DNA of 40,035 bases, taken from NCBI RefSeq assembly GCF_000485595.1, contig NW_014577356.1, positions 241,002-281,036 on the forward strand, given 5' to 3'. A program made the position numbers and the translations under genes. This DNA comes from Priapulus caudatus (lineage: Eukaryota > Priapulida > Priapulimorpha > Priapulimorphida > Priapulidae). The notes under the pieces were generated by a model, which was not told where the DNA came from, made no database searches, and worked only from the letters and a program-made list of their open reading frames with translations. The stretch's first letter is position 1, and every line of letters starts with the position of its first letter. Shown here one piece after another: positions 25,082-34,917 of this stretch.

Positions 25082-25239
25082 ACTCATGGAGACGTATCAG
25101 AACGTCGACCCCGGTGTCATCGAGGTGCCGAATTGCTGGCTTCGCATCATTCCTGGTGTCGATCCATTCGGTGGGGATGCGAGGGTGCTGCAGCTGGGGG
25201 AAACTGCCACCATGGTTGTTAGCATACGCAACCAACAAG
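25082..25239 (+). CDS. ZP-domain membrane protein, third recognised exon (start of ZP-C)
   Basis: The acceptor TTTTACTGCAG precedes 25082 and the donor GTATGG follows 25239. Its first base completes the Pro codon left by the previous exon, and it ends with one base. It carries the start of ZP-C: VIEVPNCWLRIIPG, then VLQLGETATMVVSIR, a stretch that precedes the conserved NC(Y/F)xHDG motif in ecdysozoan ZP proteins. Confidence 0.9.
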
Positions 25240-25417
25240 GTATGGCTTGGCGTCTGGCGTCAACGAATAATAATGTCCAAGAAATACTGTAAAGAAAGAT
25301 ATGAAGATTCATATGGATGCTAATGTGCATCGCTTCCTTTGACTTGCTTTTTTATTTGGCATTTGGGAAAAACGTGTAGCTATAATCATACATATAATAT
25401 CCGTTATTTAGAATATA

Positions 25418-25472
25418 TATATATATATATATATATAGGCCTATTAATATATATATATATATATATATATAT
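25418..25472. repeat. (TA)n microsatellite, split
   Basis: Two TA runs separated by GGCCTATTAA, in the 286-bp intron before the next ZP exon. Confidence 0.93.
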
Positions 25473-25525
25473 GGAATAGTTTATATCTTATTATATTATA
25501 TATCCCCTATTTTCTCTCCCTGTAG

Positions 25526-25770
25526 AGGTTTTCGACATCTTTGTCAGTAACTGTTACGGACACGACGGGCAGGGCCTGTCTAAGATCCAGCTGTTAAACG
25601 AGGGCGGCTGTCCTACCAACACGAAATTCATCAAGCCACCCGCGTACGACCGCAGCACGCGACCCGGGGAAACCCACATGTACGCTCACTTCAAAGTCTT
25701 CAAGTTTCCCGATGCCGACGACGTTTACCTGCAGTGTCAATGCCTCGTCTGCTACGACCGCTGCCACAGA
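25526..25770 (+). CDS. ZP-domain membrane protein, fourth recognised exon (ZP-C core)
   Basis: The acceptor CTCCCTGTAG precedes 25526 and the consensus donor GTAAGT follows 25770. Phase 1 in, phase 0 out, both matching the neighbours. It contains VFDIFVSNCYGHDG, GGCPTN and CQCLVCYDRC, the cysteine set of the ZP-C module. The CxHDG and GCP signatures are the cuticular or ecdysozoan style and differ from vertebrate egg-coat ZP proteins. Confidence 0.94.
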
Positions 25771-26226
25771 GTAAGTGATCGAGCCTTCGAAACGACTACG
25801 TCACGAACGTACTACCGCGCACGGAAAGAAACCATAATTAACGGGGGAGGGGGGTTAGCGAAATGAGTTTGTGTGGGTGACATAAAAAGGGTGGGGTTAT
25901 TAACGGAAACGATTTTACCCGGATTTGTAACCGATTGACGAAAATTGCAAGGTGGGTATAACCGCAAAACGGTGGCCCAATTAAAAGGTTTGGTAATTAA
26001 GAAAATGGGGGAAACGGGAGGATTTTACGAGGCACGTGAGATGCAATTACACGATCCACCGATAAAAATTCTAGCATTTCGAAATAATTCACCTGCGATT
26101 CAACCGGATTATAATATTGAAATATAATTAATTATATATAATAATATATGATATTGACATATAATATATATATATATCAATAATATATAATATAATAGTA
26201 TATATGATATGATATTGCATCCGCAG
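25771..26226. other. Intron with AT-rich tract, no gene
   Basis: The intron contains a palindrome-prone TATATA/ATAATA tract (about 26110-26215) that runs almost up to the acceptor CATCCGCAG at 26226. Confidence 0.7.
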
Positions 26227-26395
26227 CCCCAGTGTGATGGCTCTGGCTCCCCACCACGAGTGAAGCGACAAGCCACCAGTGAGGAGGAGGAAGAGGAGGA
26301 GGCTGAGACGCCGGGAGAGTTAGAAGAGGTGAAAGTGTTCCAGAAGTTTAAAGTCAAAATACCGGACGATAACGACATTGCAGTGAAGAAAGAAG
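26227..26395 (+). CDS. ZP-domain membrane protein, fifth recognised exon (furin site, acidic linker)
   Basis: Phase 0 in, one base left at the donor GTAATG. It starts with PQCDG, the last ZP cysteine, followed by RVKRQ, a consensus furin cleavage site. Known ZP precursors are cleaved at such a site between the ZP domain and the membrane anchor to release the polymerising part. Seven consecutive Glu residues and a Glu/Lys-rich segment follow. Confidence 0.9.
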
Positions 26396-26519
26396 GTAAT
26401 GTTGCCATGTTTATATATCTTAATATCGCTTCTTCACCAGCATCAACATCAGGCATCGTGTTCCTTTTTTGTCCGTTATTCGCATCTTCTGTTGTTTTTA
26501 TTTATTCTTTACTGCTCTT

Positions 26520-26533
26520 GTTCTTGGTCTCGT

Positions 26534-26566
<33 letters not shown>

Positions 26567-26868
26567 GTTATTGTTGTTGTTGTTGTTCTTCTTCTTCTTC
26601 TTATTCTTCTTCTTTTTCGTCTTTCTCTTTCTCTTCTTTCTCTTCTTTTCCTCTTCTTTTTCCTCTTCTTCTTCGTCTTCTTCTTCTTTTTCTTCTTCTT
26701 CTTCTTCTTCTTCTTCTTTTTCTTCTTCTTCTTCTTCTTCTTCTTCTTCTTCTTCTTCGTCTTTCTCTTTCTCTTCTTTCTCTTCTTTTCCTCTTCTTTT
26801 TCCTCTTCTTCTTCTTCGTCTTCTTCTTCTTCTTTTTCTTCTTCTTATTTCTTATCGTCGCTTGTTAT
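26520..26868. repeat. TTG then CTT trinucleotide tract
   Basis: GTT repeats at 26530-26587, then TCTTCT repeats with TTTTCC interruptions, including a duplicated block of the form CGTCTTTCTCTTTCTCTTCT (about 26618 and 26758). Intronic, low complexity. Confidence 0.95.
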
Positions 26869-26947
26869 TTTCGAAGTAAACGAGTGAGAAGAATTTTAAG
26901 CTATTAAAATATCAATCAACCTCTATCTACGATTTGATCATTTTCAG

Positions 26948-27357
26948 TGCCGGCAGCAGGAAGTGCCAAGAGGAACTTCATCTCAGGATATCGGCCGGAG
27001 AACTGCGTTCCAAAGGAGGTCTTCATAGCTGTCCTCGTCGCTATCATGGGCATTCTCATACTAGCCATCACGATAGCTGTGTGTCTCTACATGAAGCTAC
27101 AGCGCGTCACGTTGATATGTGAGAAACAAACACGCCACGGAGTACCGGAAATGATTGTACCGACCTACGTGCTGACGCAGCTAGGTGGCGACGGGCAGTG
27201 CCCGTTGACCGTGGACTACGTCGCGCAGCCCTCGCTGCAGCAGCGAGCGATGGAGTCTGCGCATGCGCACGCGGATAAAAGCGTAATCTGCGACGGTGTG
27301 AATTTTTCTCGCGACGACGATGAAGAAGAGACAGCCGTACAGGCGCAAAGTAACTAA
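26948..27357 (+). CDS. ZP-domain membrane protein, last exon (transmembrane helix, cytoplasmic tail, stop)
   Basis: The acceptor CATTTTCAG precedes 26948, and the first two bases complete a Val codon. The exon gives a short juxtamembrane stretch, one clear transmembrane helix (FIAVLVAIMGILILAITIAV), basic residues KLQR at the cytoplasmic side, and an approximately 85-residue tail rich in acidic residues near its end. TAA stops at 27355-27357. The six recognised exons encode about 443 residues, consistent with a single-pass ZP protein missing only its extreme N-terminus. Confidence 0.93.
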
Positions 27358-27384
27358 TAAATAAATAAATAAATAAATAAATAA
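27355..27384 (+). terminator. Polyadenylation signals (AATAAA repeat)
   Basis: Seven overlapping AATAAA hexamers produced by a TAAA tandem repeat, starting at the stop codon. Any could serve as the poly(A) signal, although those closest to the stop would leave a very short 3' UTR. Confidence 0.6.
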
Positions 27385-27499
27385 TATGTAATAATTGATG
27401 AAAGCGACGACAAATTACGCGTGTATAGTAACTGTACAGTGTAACGAATAATAGCTGAAGTGTTCGGCTATATAGATATAGATGATGTCAGTTTAACGC

Positions 27500-28040
27500 G
27501 CGCACACACATTTTGGCCTATATGAGCACGCACGCACATATGCACGTATGTACGCACACACGGACATATGCACGTATGTACGCACACGACGCAACACACC
27601 GACCGCACACACACACAACACACACGCACGCTCACGCACACATGCCACGCGAGCACGCCGCACGCACAACACACACGACTTGCAGCACACACACACAGTG
27701 ACACAACCACACACAACACACACAGCACCACACAACACACACACACACACGCGAGGACAGCGCGCGACGCGCGCGCGCGCAAACAACATACCCACCTGCA
27801 CACACGCACGGCACGCACGCCGCACACCACACAACAACACATGCCACAGCACGACAGCAGACCGCACGGCCCAGCACCAGCGACGCACGCACGCACAGCA
27901 CGCACGCGAGTACACACCACACACACACACAACACACACACACAGCACACACCCACACACACACACATGCACACCACCCCCCCCCCCCCCCCCCCCCCCC
28001 CCACACATCACACCAGCACACATAAAACACACACACACGG
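27500..28040. repeat. (CA)n/(CG)n compound repeat with poly-C
   Basis: Irregular CACACA and GCACGC sequence, a 24-bp-spaced duplication near 27537-27592 (CATATGCACGTATGTACGCA), and an uninterrupted C run at about 27976-28001. Both strands give long artefactual frames. Confidence 0.95.
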
Positions 28041-29150
28041 ACACACGAAACACACTGCCATCGTTGTGTATATTTCGTAGATTTGCTATGTTCAAAATCT
28101 TTTATGCAAACCATTATTATACTCTATATATTTATATATGAATGCGCTAAATTTCTAGGAACATACAGATCGGACACAAAAACTGGAAGAAGACTGCATA
28201 AATGATAGCTGTTTATGCTAGTTGTAAACGATGTACGAAAATGGAGTTTTTATTTCCTCCTAAAATCATAATTACCATCCGCGGCCTTGGCGGGTTATGT
28301 TTCTACCCGCGTGTGTTTGAGTGTGTTTTGGTGTGTTGTGGGTTGTTACAATGCACGTTTCAGTTTCACTTCGCTAGGTGCGCTGGCTGTACGACTTAAC
28401 AAACACCCAACCACAGGCCTAAGGGGCAACCACAAGTCCTCCCCACCTCACGCGCTCGCACTAATCCGGATCCAATTAAGTATTTAATTAATTAAATAAT
28501 TTTTTCCACTTTAATTATTTATTAATTAATAAAAAATTTCACATTGAGAGAATTCAGCTGCCTTGGCAGAGGTCTGTGCTCTTACGAGCTGCATCTTAGT
28601 TATTGTTGAAACCATCGCGATGTATTATCTCTGACGTCTGACGAATGAATTTTCAGCATAGCCTGATACTCAGTTGGCTACTCGCCCGCATGCCATTTAC
28701 TACTGTATCGATAATTCCTCTGTAATATTCTATTTTGTAAGCAGGTATTAAATATCATTATTTAAAATCGTTATCCATTAAAATCGTTAATTATATTTTA
28801 ACTAATTGTTTTCTAGAATTCCGTAATCATTCCACTCAACCGTTGTCGCTCATATTTTAAAATAAAAGATCGGATTTCGCATTATTATAATACGTATTAA
28901 GATTAAAAATTAATTATTTACAATGAAAACCCGCAATTGACAAATCTCGCGCTTGTCAATTTGCTTCAATCGTTTTCTATACACCACTTAATTCGACTAT
29001 AATGTATTTTGTTCTTTAACTTTACAAATTCGGGGATTCGAATTTGAATAGAATTATTTAAAATTGTTTAGCTAATGGATTTCATACCTACATAAATAGA
29101 TCAGTAAGTAATTGTGATCCCTCTCCTTGCTTCTCTGCTCTTTTATAAAA
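28041..29150. other. Intergenic, no gene recognised
   Basis: AT-rich DNA between the ZP gene and the assembly gap. No splice-flanked frame or recognisable protein. Confidence 0.6.
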
Positions 29151-29154
29151 GCAA

Positions 29155-29219
29155 GAGAGAAGAGAGTAGAGAGAGAGAGAGAGAGAGAGAGAGACGAGAG
29201 AGAAGAGAAAGGAGCGAGA

Positions 29220-29250
<31 letters not shown>

Positions 29251-29283
29251 CAGAGAGAGACGAGAGAAAGAGAGAAAGGAGAG

Positions 29284-29327
<44 letters not shown>

Positions 29328-29450
29328 GAGAGAGCGAGAGAAGAGAGAGAAAGAGAGAAGAGAGGCGAGAGATAGAGAAAGAAGAGAGAGAGAGAGAAGC
29401 GAGAGAAAGAGAGAGAGGAGAGCGAGAAATAGAGAGAGAAGAGATAGACT
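29155..29450. repeat. (GA)n tract at gap edge
   Basis: GAGAGA with GCGAG and AAAG interruptions, ending 24 bp before the N run. It is the probable reason assembly stopped here. Confidence 0.96.
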
Positions 29451-29473
29451 CTCTACCCATGGCAGTACACTGT

Positions 29474-30035
29474 NNNNNNNNNNNNNNNNNNNNNNNNNNN
29501 NNNNNNNNNNNNNNNNNNNNNNNNNNNNNNNNNNNNNNNNNNNNNNNNNNNNNNNNNNNNNNNNNNNNNNNNNNNNNNNNNNNNNNNNNNNNNNNNNNNN
29601 NNNNNNNNNNNNNNNNNNNNNNNNNNNNNNNNNNNNNNNNNNNNNNNNNNNNNNNNNNNNNNNNNNNNNNNNNNNNNNNNNNNNNNNNNNNNNNNNNNNN
29701 NNNNNNNNNNNNNNNNNNNNNNNNNNNNNNNNNNNNNNNNNNNNNNNNNNNNNNNNNNNNNNNNNNNNNNNNNNNNNNNNNNNNNNNNNNNNNNNNNNNN
29801 NNNNNNNNNNNNNNNNNNNNNNNNNNNNNNNNNNNNNNNNNNNNNNNNNNNNNNNNNNNNNNNNNNNNNNNNNNNNNNNNNNNNNNNNNNNNNNNNNNNN
29901 NNNNNNNNNNNNNNNNNNNNNNNNNNNNNNNNNNNNNNNNNNNNNNNNNNNNNNNNNNNNNNNNNNNNNNNNNNNNNNNNNNNNNNNNNNNNNNNNNNNN
30001 NNNNNNNNNNNNNNNNNNNNNNNNNNNNNNNNNNN
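29474..30035. other. Assembly gap (562 N)
   Basis: Run of Ns. The sequence on either side is unrelated, and the real gap size is not known from the sequence. Confidence 0.99.
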
Positions 30036-30866
30036 ATCAAAAAACGACAAAGACAATGTCTATATGAAAACCGTGACACGGACGCGCCTTTATTAAGTAT
30101 CAGAACGTTATTCAGAGCAGAAACTATCGCTAATGCAGTGAATATGTTGTTATAATAATTATGATATCGCTCATAACATCGCAACACAAAACATCTTATT
30201 CCATAGAAAACAGCCCGAGGACTATTAAAGCCGTTTTGATAAGACAGTCCTACGTACAGACATGTCCCAACCCGTTTTACACAGTCTAATTCAACCTCAT
30301 ATGCGATATATCGATATAATTTTCATAATAGGATTATGAGCATATCTATACTGTGAAGTAATCTTGTCTTCAACTAATTGGTTATACAGATTTTCAAAAT
30401 TATATTAACAACAATTATTGATCACATCTTGATACCATATAGTATAGGCACATGCGACTGCTATTCAGCTAGGACATCTGTACGAATATAGCCATCACAA
30501 AAATCACATAGCCTTAATTGATAGATACTTAATTAAACCCGTTTTATCGCCTAAAAAAGTACTGCTTCTTTGAAGTGATATAATATGTAAAACATTCTAT
30601 ATAGTATATGTAGAATAAAATAATCAAATATATACGTATCACAAATTTGCCAACTCAACACATTTGCATAAACATCACCGTCAGCTGCTTTCTCAATAGA
30701 ATTCCCCCGTGCATAAAAACCTATAAAGTGATATCATATTCATACACACGCACACACACACACACGCACGCACGCACACGCACACACGCGCACGCACACA
30801 CGCACATGCACGTTTATACCATTAAAACCTTACGATACGTGCATAGAGAAGTAAACCACATTCGGG
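30036..30866. other. Intergenic, no gene; short CA/CG repeat
   Basis: AT-rich sequence with a CACA/CGCA repeat at about 30743-30808. Nothing else is recognised. Confidence 0.6.
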
Positions 30867-30875
30867 CTTAGTAAG

Positions 30876-31116
30876 GCTCATAGGGTCTATGTCCCCCAGG
30901 GTACTGCCGGAACGTACCCTGGTCATTATTTGATATGGTTAGGGATAGGATTAGGGTTAGGGTTAGGGAGTAGGCGTAGGCGACTCCCTAGACTCGTTAG
31001 TGGAGTAGGCGAGGTACGGTCCGGCATATAATATAGTACCAGGGTACGTTCCGGTATACCGGACCGTACCCAGGGTACGTTCCGGCAGTACCCCGGGGGA
31101 CATAGACCCTTTCAGC
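30876..31116. mobile_element. MITE with long inverted ends and internal TTAGGG-like repeats
   Basis: 241-bp element. The left end starts GCTCATAGGGTCTATG and the right end, read inwards, starts GCTGAAAGGGTCTATG. The arms continue to match for about 48 bp through TCCCCC, GGGTACTGCCGGAACGTACC. CTTAGTAAG stands directly outside both ends (30867-30875 and 31117-31125), a target duplication of 8-9 bp whose exact length is ambiguous because of overlap with the ends. The middle has TTAGGG-type hexamers at about 30950-30968 and further inverted GGTCCGG words. Non-coding. The duplication length suggests a hAT-like or other 8-9-bp-duplicating superfamily. Confidence 0.85.
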
Positions 31117-31125
31117 CTTAGTAAG

Positions 31126-31804
31126 ATCACCATAAAGAACATTGTAAAAGCATGATACACAACACAGCGCACAACATGGAATACGCATATAAATCGTCAA
31201 TGCATTAATTGTTGTAAATATGGTGCGTTATGGCCTCGGGGGAATATAATTATATAAGATTCATATATAGTCATACTTTATTTGATGAGTGTATACTATA
31301 CTATATATATATATATATATATAACAACAACAACAAAGGCCTCCCCAGTCACTTGAGTCAATACAAAATGCACGCGGATGTTAGATAAAACACATGTGCA
31401 AATGCACACCATTGATTGTCAATGTTAGTGTGGTTAGCATTAATTAAGAATCCTGGATGCCCACGAATCGCATTGACACTGGTGTTGGTTGTGCTCTATT
31501 CTACTACCAGATTCACACAGCTTTCTCTTCCTGATATTTCATTAAGATTATAATTAGATTCTGATTCCAGTCTTTGAGTACGCATTGCTACACTGAAACT
31601 TATACTATACCGGCATACAATACTATAACGTTTGCAGGTGAAGTGTAAAACAAATCACGAAGGTTTTTAACAGACTTAAAAACGGCAACAAGAAGGAGCA
31701 AAAGCTCAAAACAAAAGGTACACAGCACAACACAGTCATAAATGCGCCATCTGTGAGTGAACAGAGTAAACAAAATGTAAACAATGCATGTTTAACTGTT
31801 ATGG
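31126..31804. other. Intergenic, no gene recognised
   Basis: Contains a TA run at about 31299-31323 followed by an AAC repeat. No recognised coding sequence. Confidence 0.6.
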
Positions 31805-32040
31805 GTTTTTTCTTGCAATCGCGGGCGAGTTTTCTCACAGTCGCAAGCGAGCTTTCTCACACTCGCGAGCGAGTTTTCTCACAGTCGCGAGCGAGTTTTC
31901 TCACAGTCGCGAGCGAGTTTTCTCACAGTCGCGGGCGAGTTTTTTTAGAATTGCGGGCGAGTTTTCTTACAGTCGCGAGCGAGTTTTCTCACACTCGCGG
32001 GCGAGTTTTCTTACAATTGCGGGCGAGTTTTCTTAAAGCG
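31805..32040. repeat. 22-bp tandem array, about ten and a half units
   Basis: The unit is GAGTTTTCTCACAGTCGCGAGC with variants (CACACT, TACAAT, GCGGGC). Because 22 is not a multiple of three, three units give a 22-residue period. The + strand stays open through the array (an ATG-led frame covers 31753-32139), but the only coding evidence is this repetition. The last unit is cut at GAGTTTTCTTAAAGCG, where composite repeat copy C begins. Confidence 0.94.
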
Positions 32041-33331
32041 GGGGAGCACCGACTCCCATTGTACGCTATTCCGCCACACATCCAGTCCATATTTAAGGAC
32101 AAAACGCGAATAACAATAGATACACGCGTGGCGTTATGACTCATTTTTCACGCGACGAGATCTATGTTTGATATTACCGGGTCCAGAATTAAACCCGGTT
32201 TGCTGTGCGGGGAAGTAGTGCAGAACGGGTTAAATGTCACTTCACAAGGCCAGCACACTATACACCTGAGCTTGAACGCTAACTTACACCGACCTAGTCA
32301 TGCGCCGCTTATGAAGATATGTTCCCGACAAACCATGTCCATAATTTCAGCCGAGATTCTTGATGATAAAAAAACCATTACTCTTTATTGAATTGTAACC
32401 GCTGCAATCACACGGGGCAAATGTCCATGTCCGATCACGGAATACCATAACATACCGTAATCGAGGAAAACTATGAAAAAGCATAATCGAGGAAGGCTAT
32501 TGTCCGATCGAAGATCCCGCTAACAACGAACATAATTGATCTGATATAATCTCTATCTCTATCTCTATCTCTATCTCTATCTGATATAATTGAAATCTGA
32601 ATTAAATATCCGCCCAATTTCGTCAGTGAACTTCGCGCCACTGCTGTGTAATTTACTAAATATGAATCGCTCGTTTTTGTCAGGTATGCGTAGCAACTGA
32701 TAACAATGAATCGTACGTCACGGCGATGCACGGGGGCGATGCGTCACCGGATGGAGACCCCGGAACCTCTGCTGCGTCAGTCCCTACAGAAACGAAGCCA
32801 GCAGCGATGGGTGACCACCAGGGGGCATCATCGACGCCTCGCATCAGCACGGAGCCGCCAACACCGCCACCAGCGCCACCAGCGGGCGACGAGGGAAACG
32901 CGGAATTTCCAGCAGACGGTATCGCAGCCGACGGACCGACGCGTCAGGACTTCGGAAGCAGTATTCTATCCCTGCGCGCGCCTCAGCTTCCTGGCCAGCA
33001 ACCCGTCGGTCCGTTCCAACCGAACGCCGGATTCGAACGCGGACGAGGAAACGGAGTTCCGTACGGAATCCGGCGACAGGACGGCACACCTGCGCCGGCT
33101 GGCGCGCGGGATCCAACCTTCGTCATTAAGACCTACGGCAACCCGCTCGGCCGTCCGGGCGGATCGGGGCCACCACGCGAGCCGCGAGTGACGGCCTTCA
33201 GCCGGGACGATCCGCATCCGGATGTGGCTCCGGGAGTTTATATCGGACCTGGTATAACGCTGGAGACACCCACTCGCACCGCCCCAGGAGGAGGAAGAGG
33301 AAGAGGAGGAGGAGGAGGAATGACTGGATAG
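32041..33331 (+). repeat. Composite repeat, copy C (partial)
   Basis: Begins at GGGAGCACCGACTCCC, matching copy A at about 9890 and copy B at about 14758, and remains colinear through the GAGCACC block, the CTCTAT repeat (32551-32582), the acceptor-like site and the GC-rich frame, then stops in the GGA tract. It lacks the CT tract, the palindromic array, the GT repeat and everything after the GGA tract. Its open frame is intact, unlike copies A and B. Confidence 0.85.
32684..33331 (+). CDS. Hypothetical Pro/Gly-rich protein or terminal exon in copy C
   Basis: An acceptor-like pyrimidine stretch TTTTTGTCAG ends at 32683, and the sequence is then open in one frame for 215 codons to a TAG at 33329-33331. 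An internal ATG at 32726 would give 201 residues. The product starts VCVATDNNESYVTAMHGGD, is rich in Pro, Ala and Gly, contains FVIKTYGNPLG and GVYIGPGITLETPTR, and ends with a GGGRGRGGGGG stretch resembling an RGG box. I recognise no family. Counterparts in copies A and B are frameshifted. It may be a terminal exon of a duplicated gene or a frame of an undescribed element. High GC could also keep the frame open by chance. Confidence 0.4.
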   Translation, partial: VCVATDNNESYVTAMHGGDASPDGDPGTSAASVPTETKPAAMGDHQGASSTPRISTEPPTPPPAPPAGDEGNAEFPADGIAADGPTRQDFGSSILSLRAPQLPGQQPVGPFQPNAGFERGRGNGVPYGIRRQDGTPAPAGARDPTFVIKTYGNPLGRPGGSGPPREPRVTAFSRDDPHPDVAPGVYIGPGITLETPTRTAPGGGRGRGGGGGMTG

Positions 33332-33540
33332 AGAAGATTCGGATCCGGAATTTCTCCTACGCTTCTTTTTCATCAGCTTACTGAGAAATCCTTCTGACCT
33401 GTGAACTAAAACAAAAACTCGTATTTAGTAACCATGCAGCATCAGAAATCTACATAATAAATTAATTGCCAAATGCTGCCTTCAACTAATGTGCTTCATG
33501 CCATCATATCATCGGGAGTGTATAACACAAAGATATGATC
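33332..33540. other. Intergenic, nothing recognised
   Basis: Ordinary AT-rich DNA between copy C and the MITE at 33541. Confidence 0.6.
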
Positions 33541-33787
33541 CAAGGCCGTACGCAGGAAATTTTCTGTAGGGGGGCAAAGGTACTCCCCATGCCCCCTGTG
33601 CACTAACGTTTCGCAATTTCACATTTCTTTATTTAAAGTGTAATATTTCTTTGATGATTTAAGATAACCTTGTCACATTTCTATTTTATTTATAAAAGTG
33701 TACAGTATTTGTCCTATTAAAAGGCATACTCTGAAAATCTCTAGGGGGGCAACTGCCCCTGCTGCCCCCCTGCTGCGTACGGCCCTG
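33541..33787. mobile_element. hAT-like MITE
   Basis: 247-bp non-coding element. The left end reads CAAGGCCGTACGCAG and the right end, read inwards, CAGGGCCGTACGCAG, with the G-run plus AT-rich-core structure of the element at 1843. The expected 8-bp duplication is imperfect: AAGATATGATC on the left, AAGATATC on the right. The superfamily assignment rests on the CAGGG-type ends. Confidence 0.75.
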
Positions 33788-33929
33788 AAGATATCTATAT
33801 TATACAGTCCTGATATTATTATGCTGCACCTTTATCATGCTACAATAGAGTAGTACACGTAAAATATATGCCTAATAAAACACATTGCAGAGTAAAATCT
33901 ATAAACACAGCACTAATAACAATTACACA

Positions 33930-34121
33930 CTAATTACACACGTAATACAAGCATACTTGCACGTCTGTAGCTATAAGTATAAAGCTGCTACTATAGGTAC
34001 CTGAGCTTCCATACAGTTCAGTCCCCAGGTCCTTATCCATGTTATCTAGGGTGGAATAGGAACCTTTACTCCTCGGTATGAAAACACTTGTCACCCCTGC
34101 TTGACTAGATACTTTATTTTT
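33930..34121 (-). CDS. Bestrophin, terminal coding exon
   Basis: The acceptor TTGTGTTTTGTAG (minus strand) lies before 34121, and the exon runs in phase 0 to a TAG at 33930-33932, encoding 63 residues. The peptide includes FIPRSKGSYSTLDNMD and ends FILIATDVQVCLYYVCN. It belongs to the divergent C-terminal tail, where bestrophins share little sequence, so the assignment rests on phase and position. An alternative donor inside it (CTCAG|GTACCT) would allow a further exon. Confidence 0.65.
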   Translation of the reverse strand, partial: KNKVSSQAGVTSVFIPRSKGSYSTLDNMDKDLGTELYGSSGTYSSSFILIATDVQVCLYYVCN

Positions 34122-34452
34122 CTACAAAACACAAGACACATTAGTGTCAGTGGAGACTGTATTATTATTTTATTCACATGAACTATACTTCGTACTTGCT
34201 TTCTTCGTTCACTTTGCTTGTCTTTCATGAAATCGCTAATCACCTCTTATTCTAACTGAGCCCAACCAACAATTCTTATAACATGACTGAACCCATCTCT
34301 CCACGTTGTTACATTTTGCGAACTATATTGATCAACGCTGGTTCATGCTAACTGTGGCGTTTTGATGACATTTTTTGTGTAGCAATCAAGATATAGTGGT
34401 GTGTGTGTACAAACTTTTGTGACAGTTTTCCATCTGGGAAATGGCGTTTTAA

Positions 34453-34882
34453 CCCCGGGGTGGGGGGCACTCCATATATATTGCATGGTAGGTATGTGCC
34501 GCGGGAGAGACCCCCATTTTCAACCCTAAACTTCCATTCCAGTGCATCGCATTTTTAAGAATATCTCGTTCCAGAGCATCACAAGTTTAGTTACCATGCA
34601 GATCTTTCATTTTTGCCGTACCGGAGACCCTAGTTTGTAACATTTCCGTTACAGTGCATCGTACTTCAGAATATGTTGAAGCCGGGCCGTGAAGGCATGC
34701 ATGCAACGCATGCACATATGCATGGATGGATGATCCGCTGCTGCTGCTGCTGTTCTTGTTTTGTCTCAATTAGTTCCAGAGACCCCCACTTTCAGTTTTG
34801 AGTTAGTTAGAGCCCCCTTTTTTGACTTCGCAGTCGCACATACCTACCATAATGTGGGGTGAGTGCACCCCCCCCCGGGGTT
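34453..34882. mobile_element. TTAA-flanked palindromic-ended element
   Basis: Inverted ends of about 47 bp: 34451-34499 begins AACCCCGGGGTGGGGGGCAC and ends GGTAGGTATGTGC, and 34836-34882 is its reverse complement with a few differences. TTAA occurs at both flanks (34449-34452 and 34883-34886), as expected for a piggyBac-like target site, although the two ends differ by two bases in where the CCCCGGGG starts. The interior holds pairs of GAGACCCCCA-type words and a CTG run. Intronic in the bestrophin gene, 36 bp from an exon. Non-coding. Confidence 0.82.
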
Positions 34883-34917
34883 TTAACCTATCGCTAGATG
34901 AGGCCGTATAAGCTTAC

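Noticed and set aside
30940-30970. TTAGGG repeats as a chromosome end
   Set aside because: Only a few imperfect hexamers, located inside a MITE with target duplications, so they are interstitial.
31805-32040. CRISPR-like array
   Set aside because: Units are contiguous with no unique spacers and the genome is eukaryotic; it is a plain tandem repeat.
34587-34769. Minus-strand frame with a Ser run
   Set aside because: It lies wholly inside the TTAA-flanked element, and the Ser run comes from a CTG repeat.
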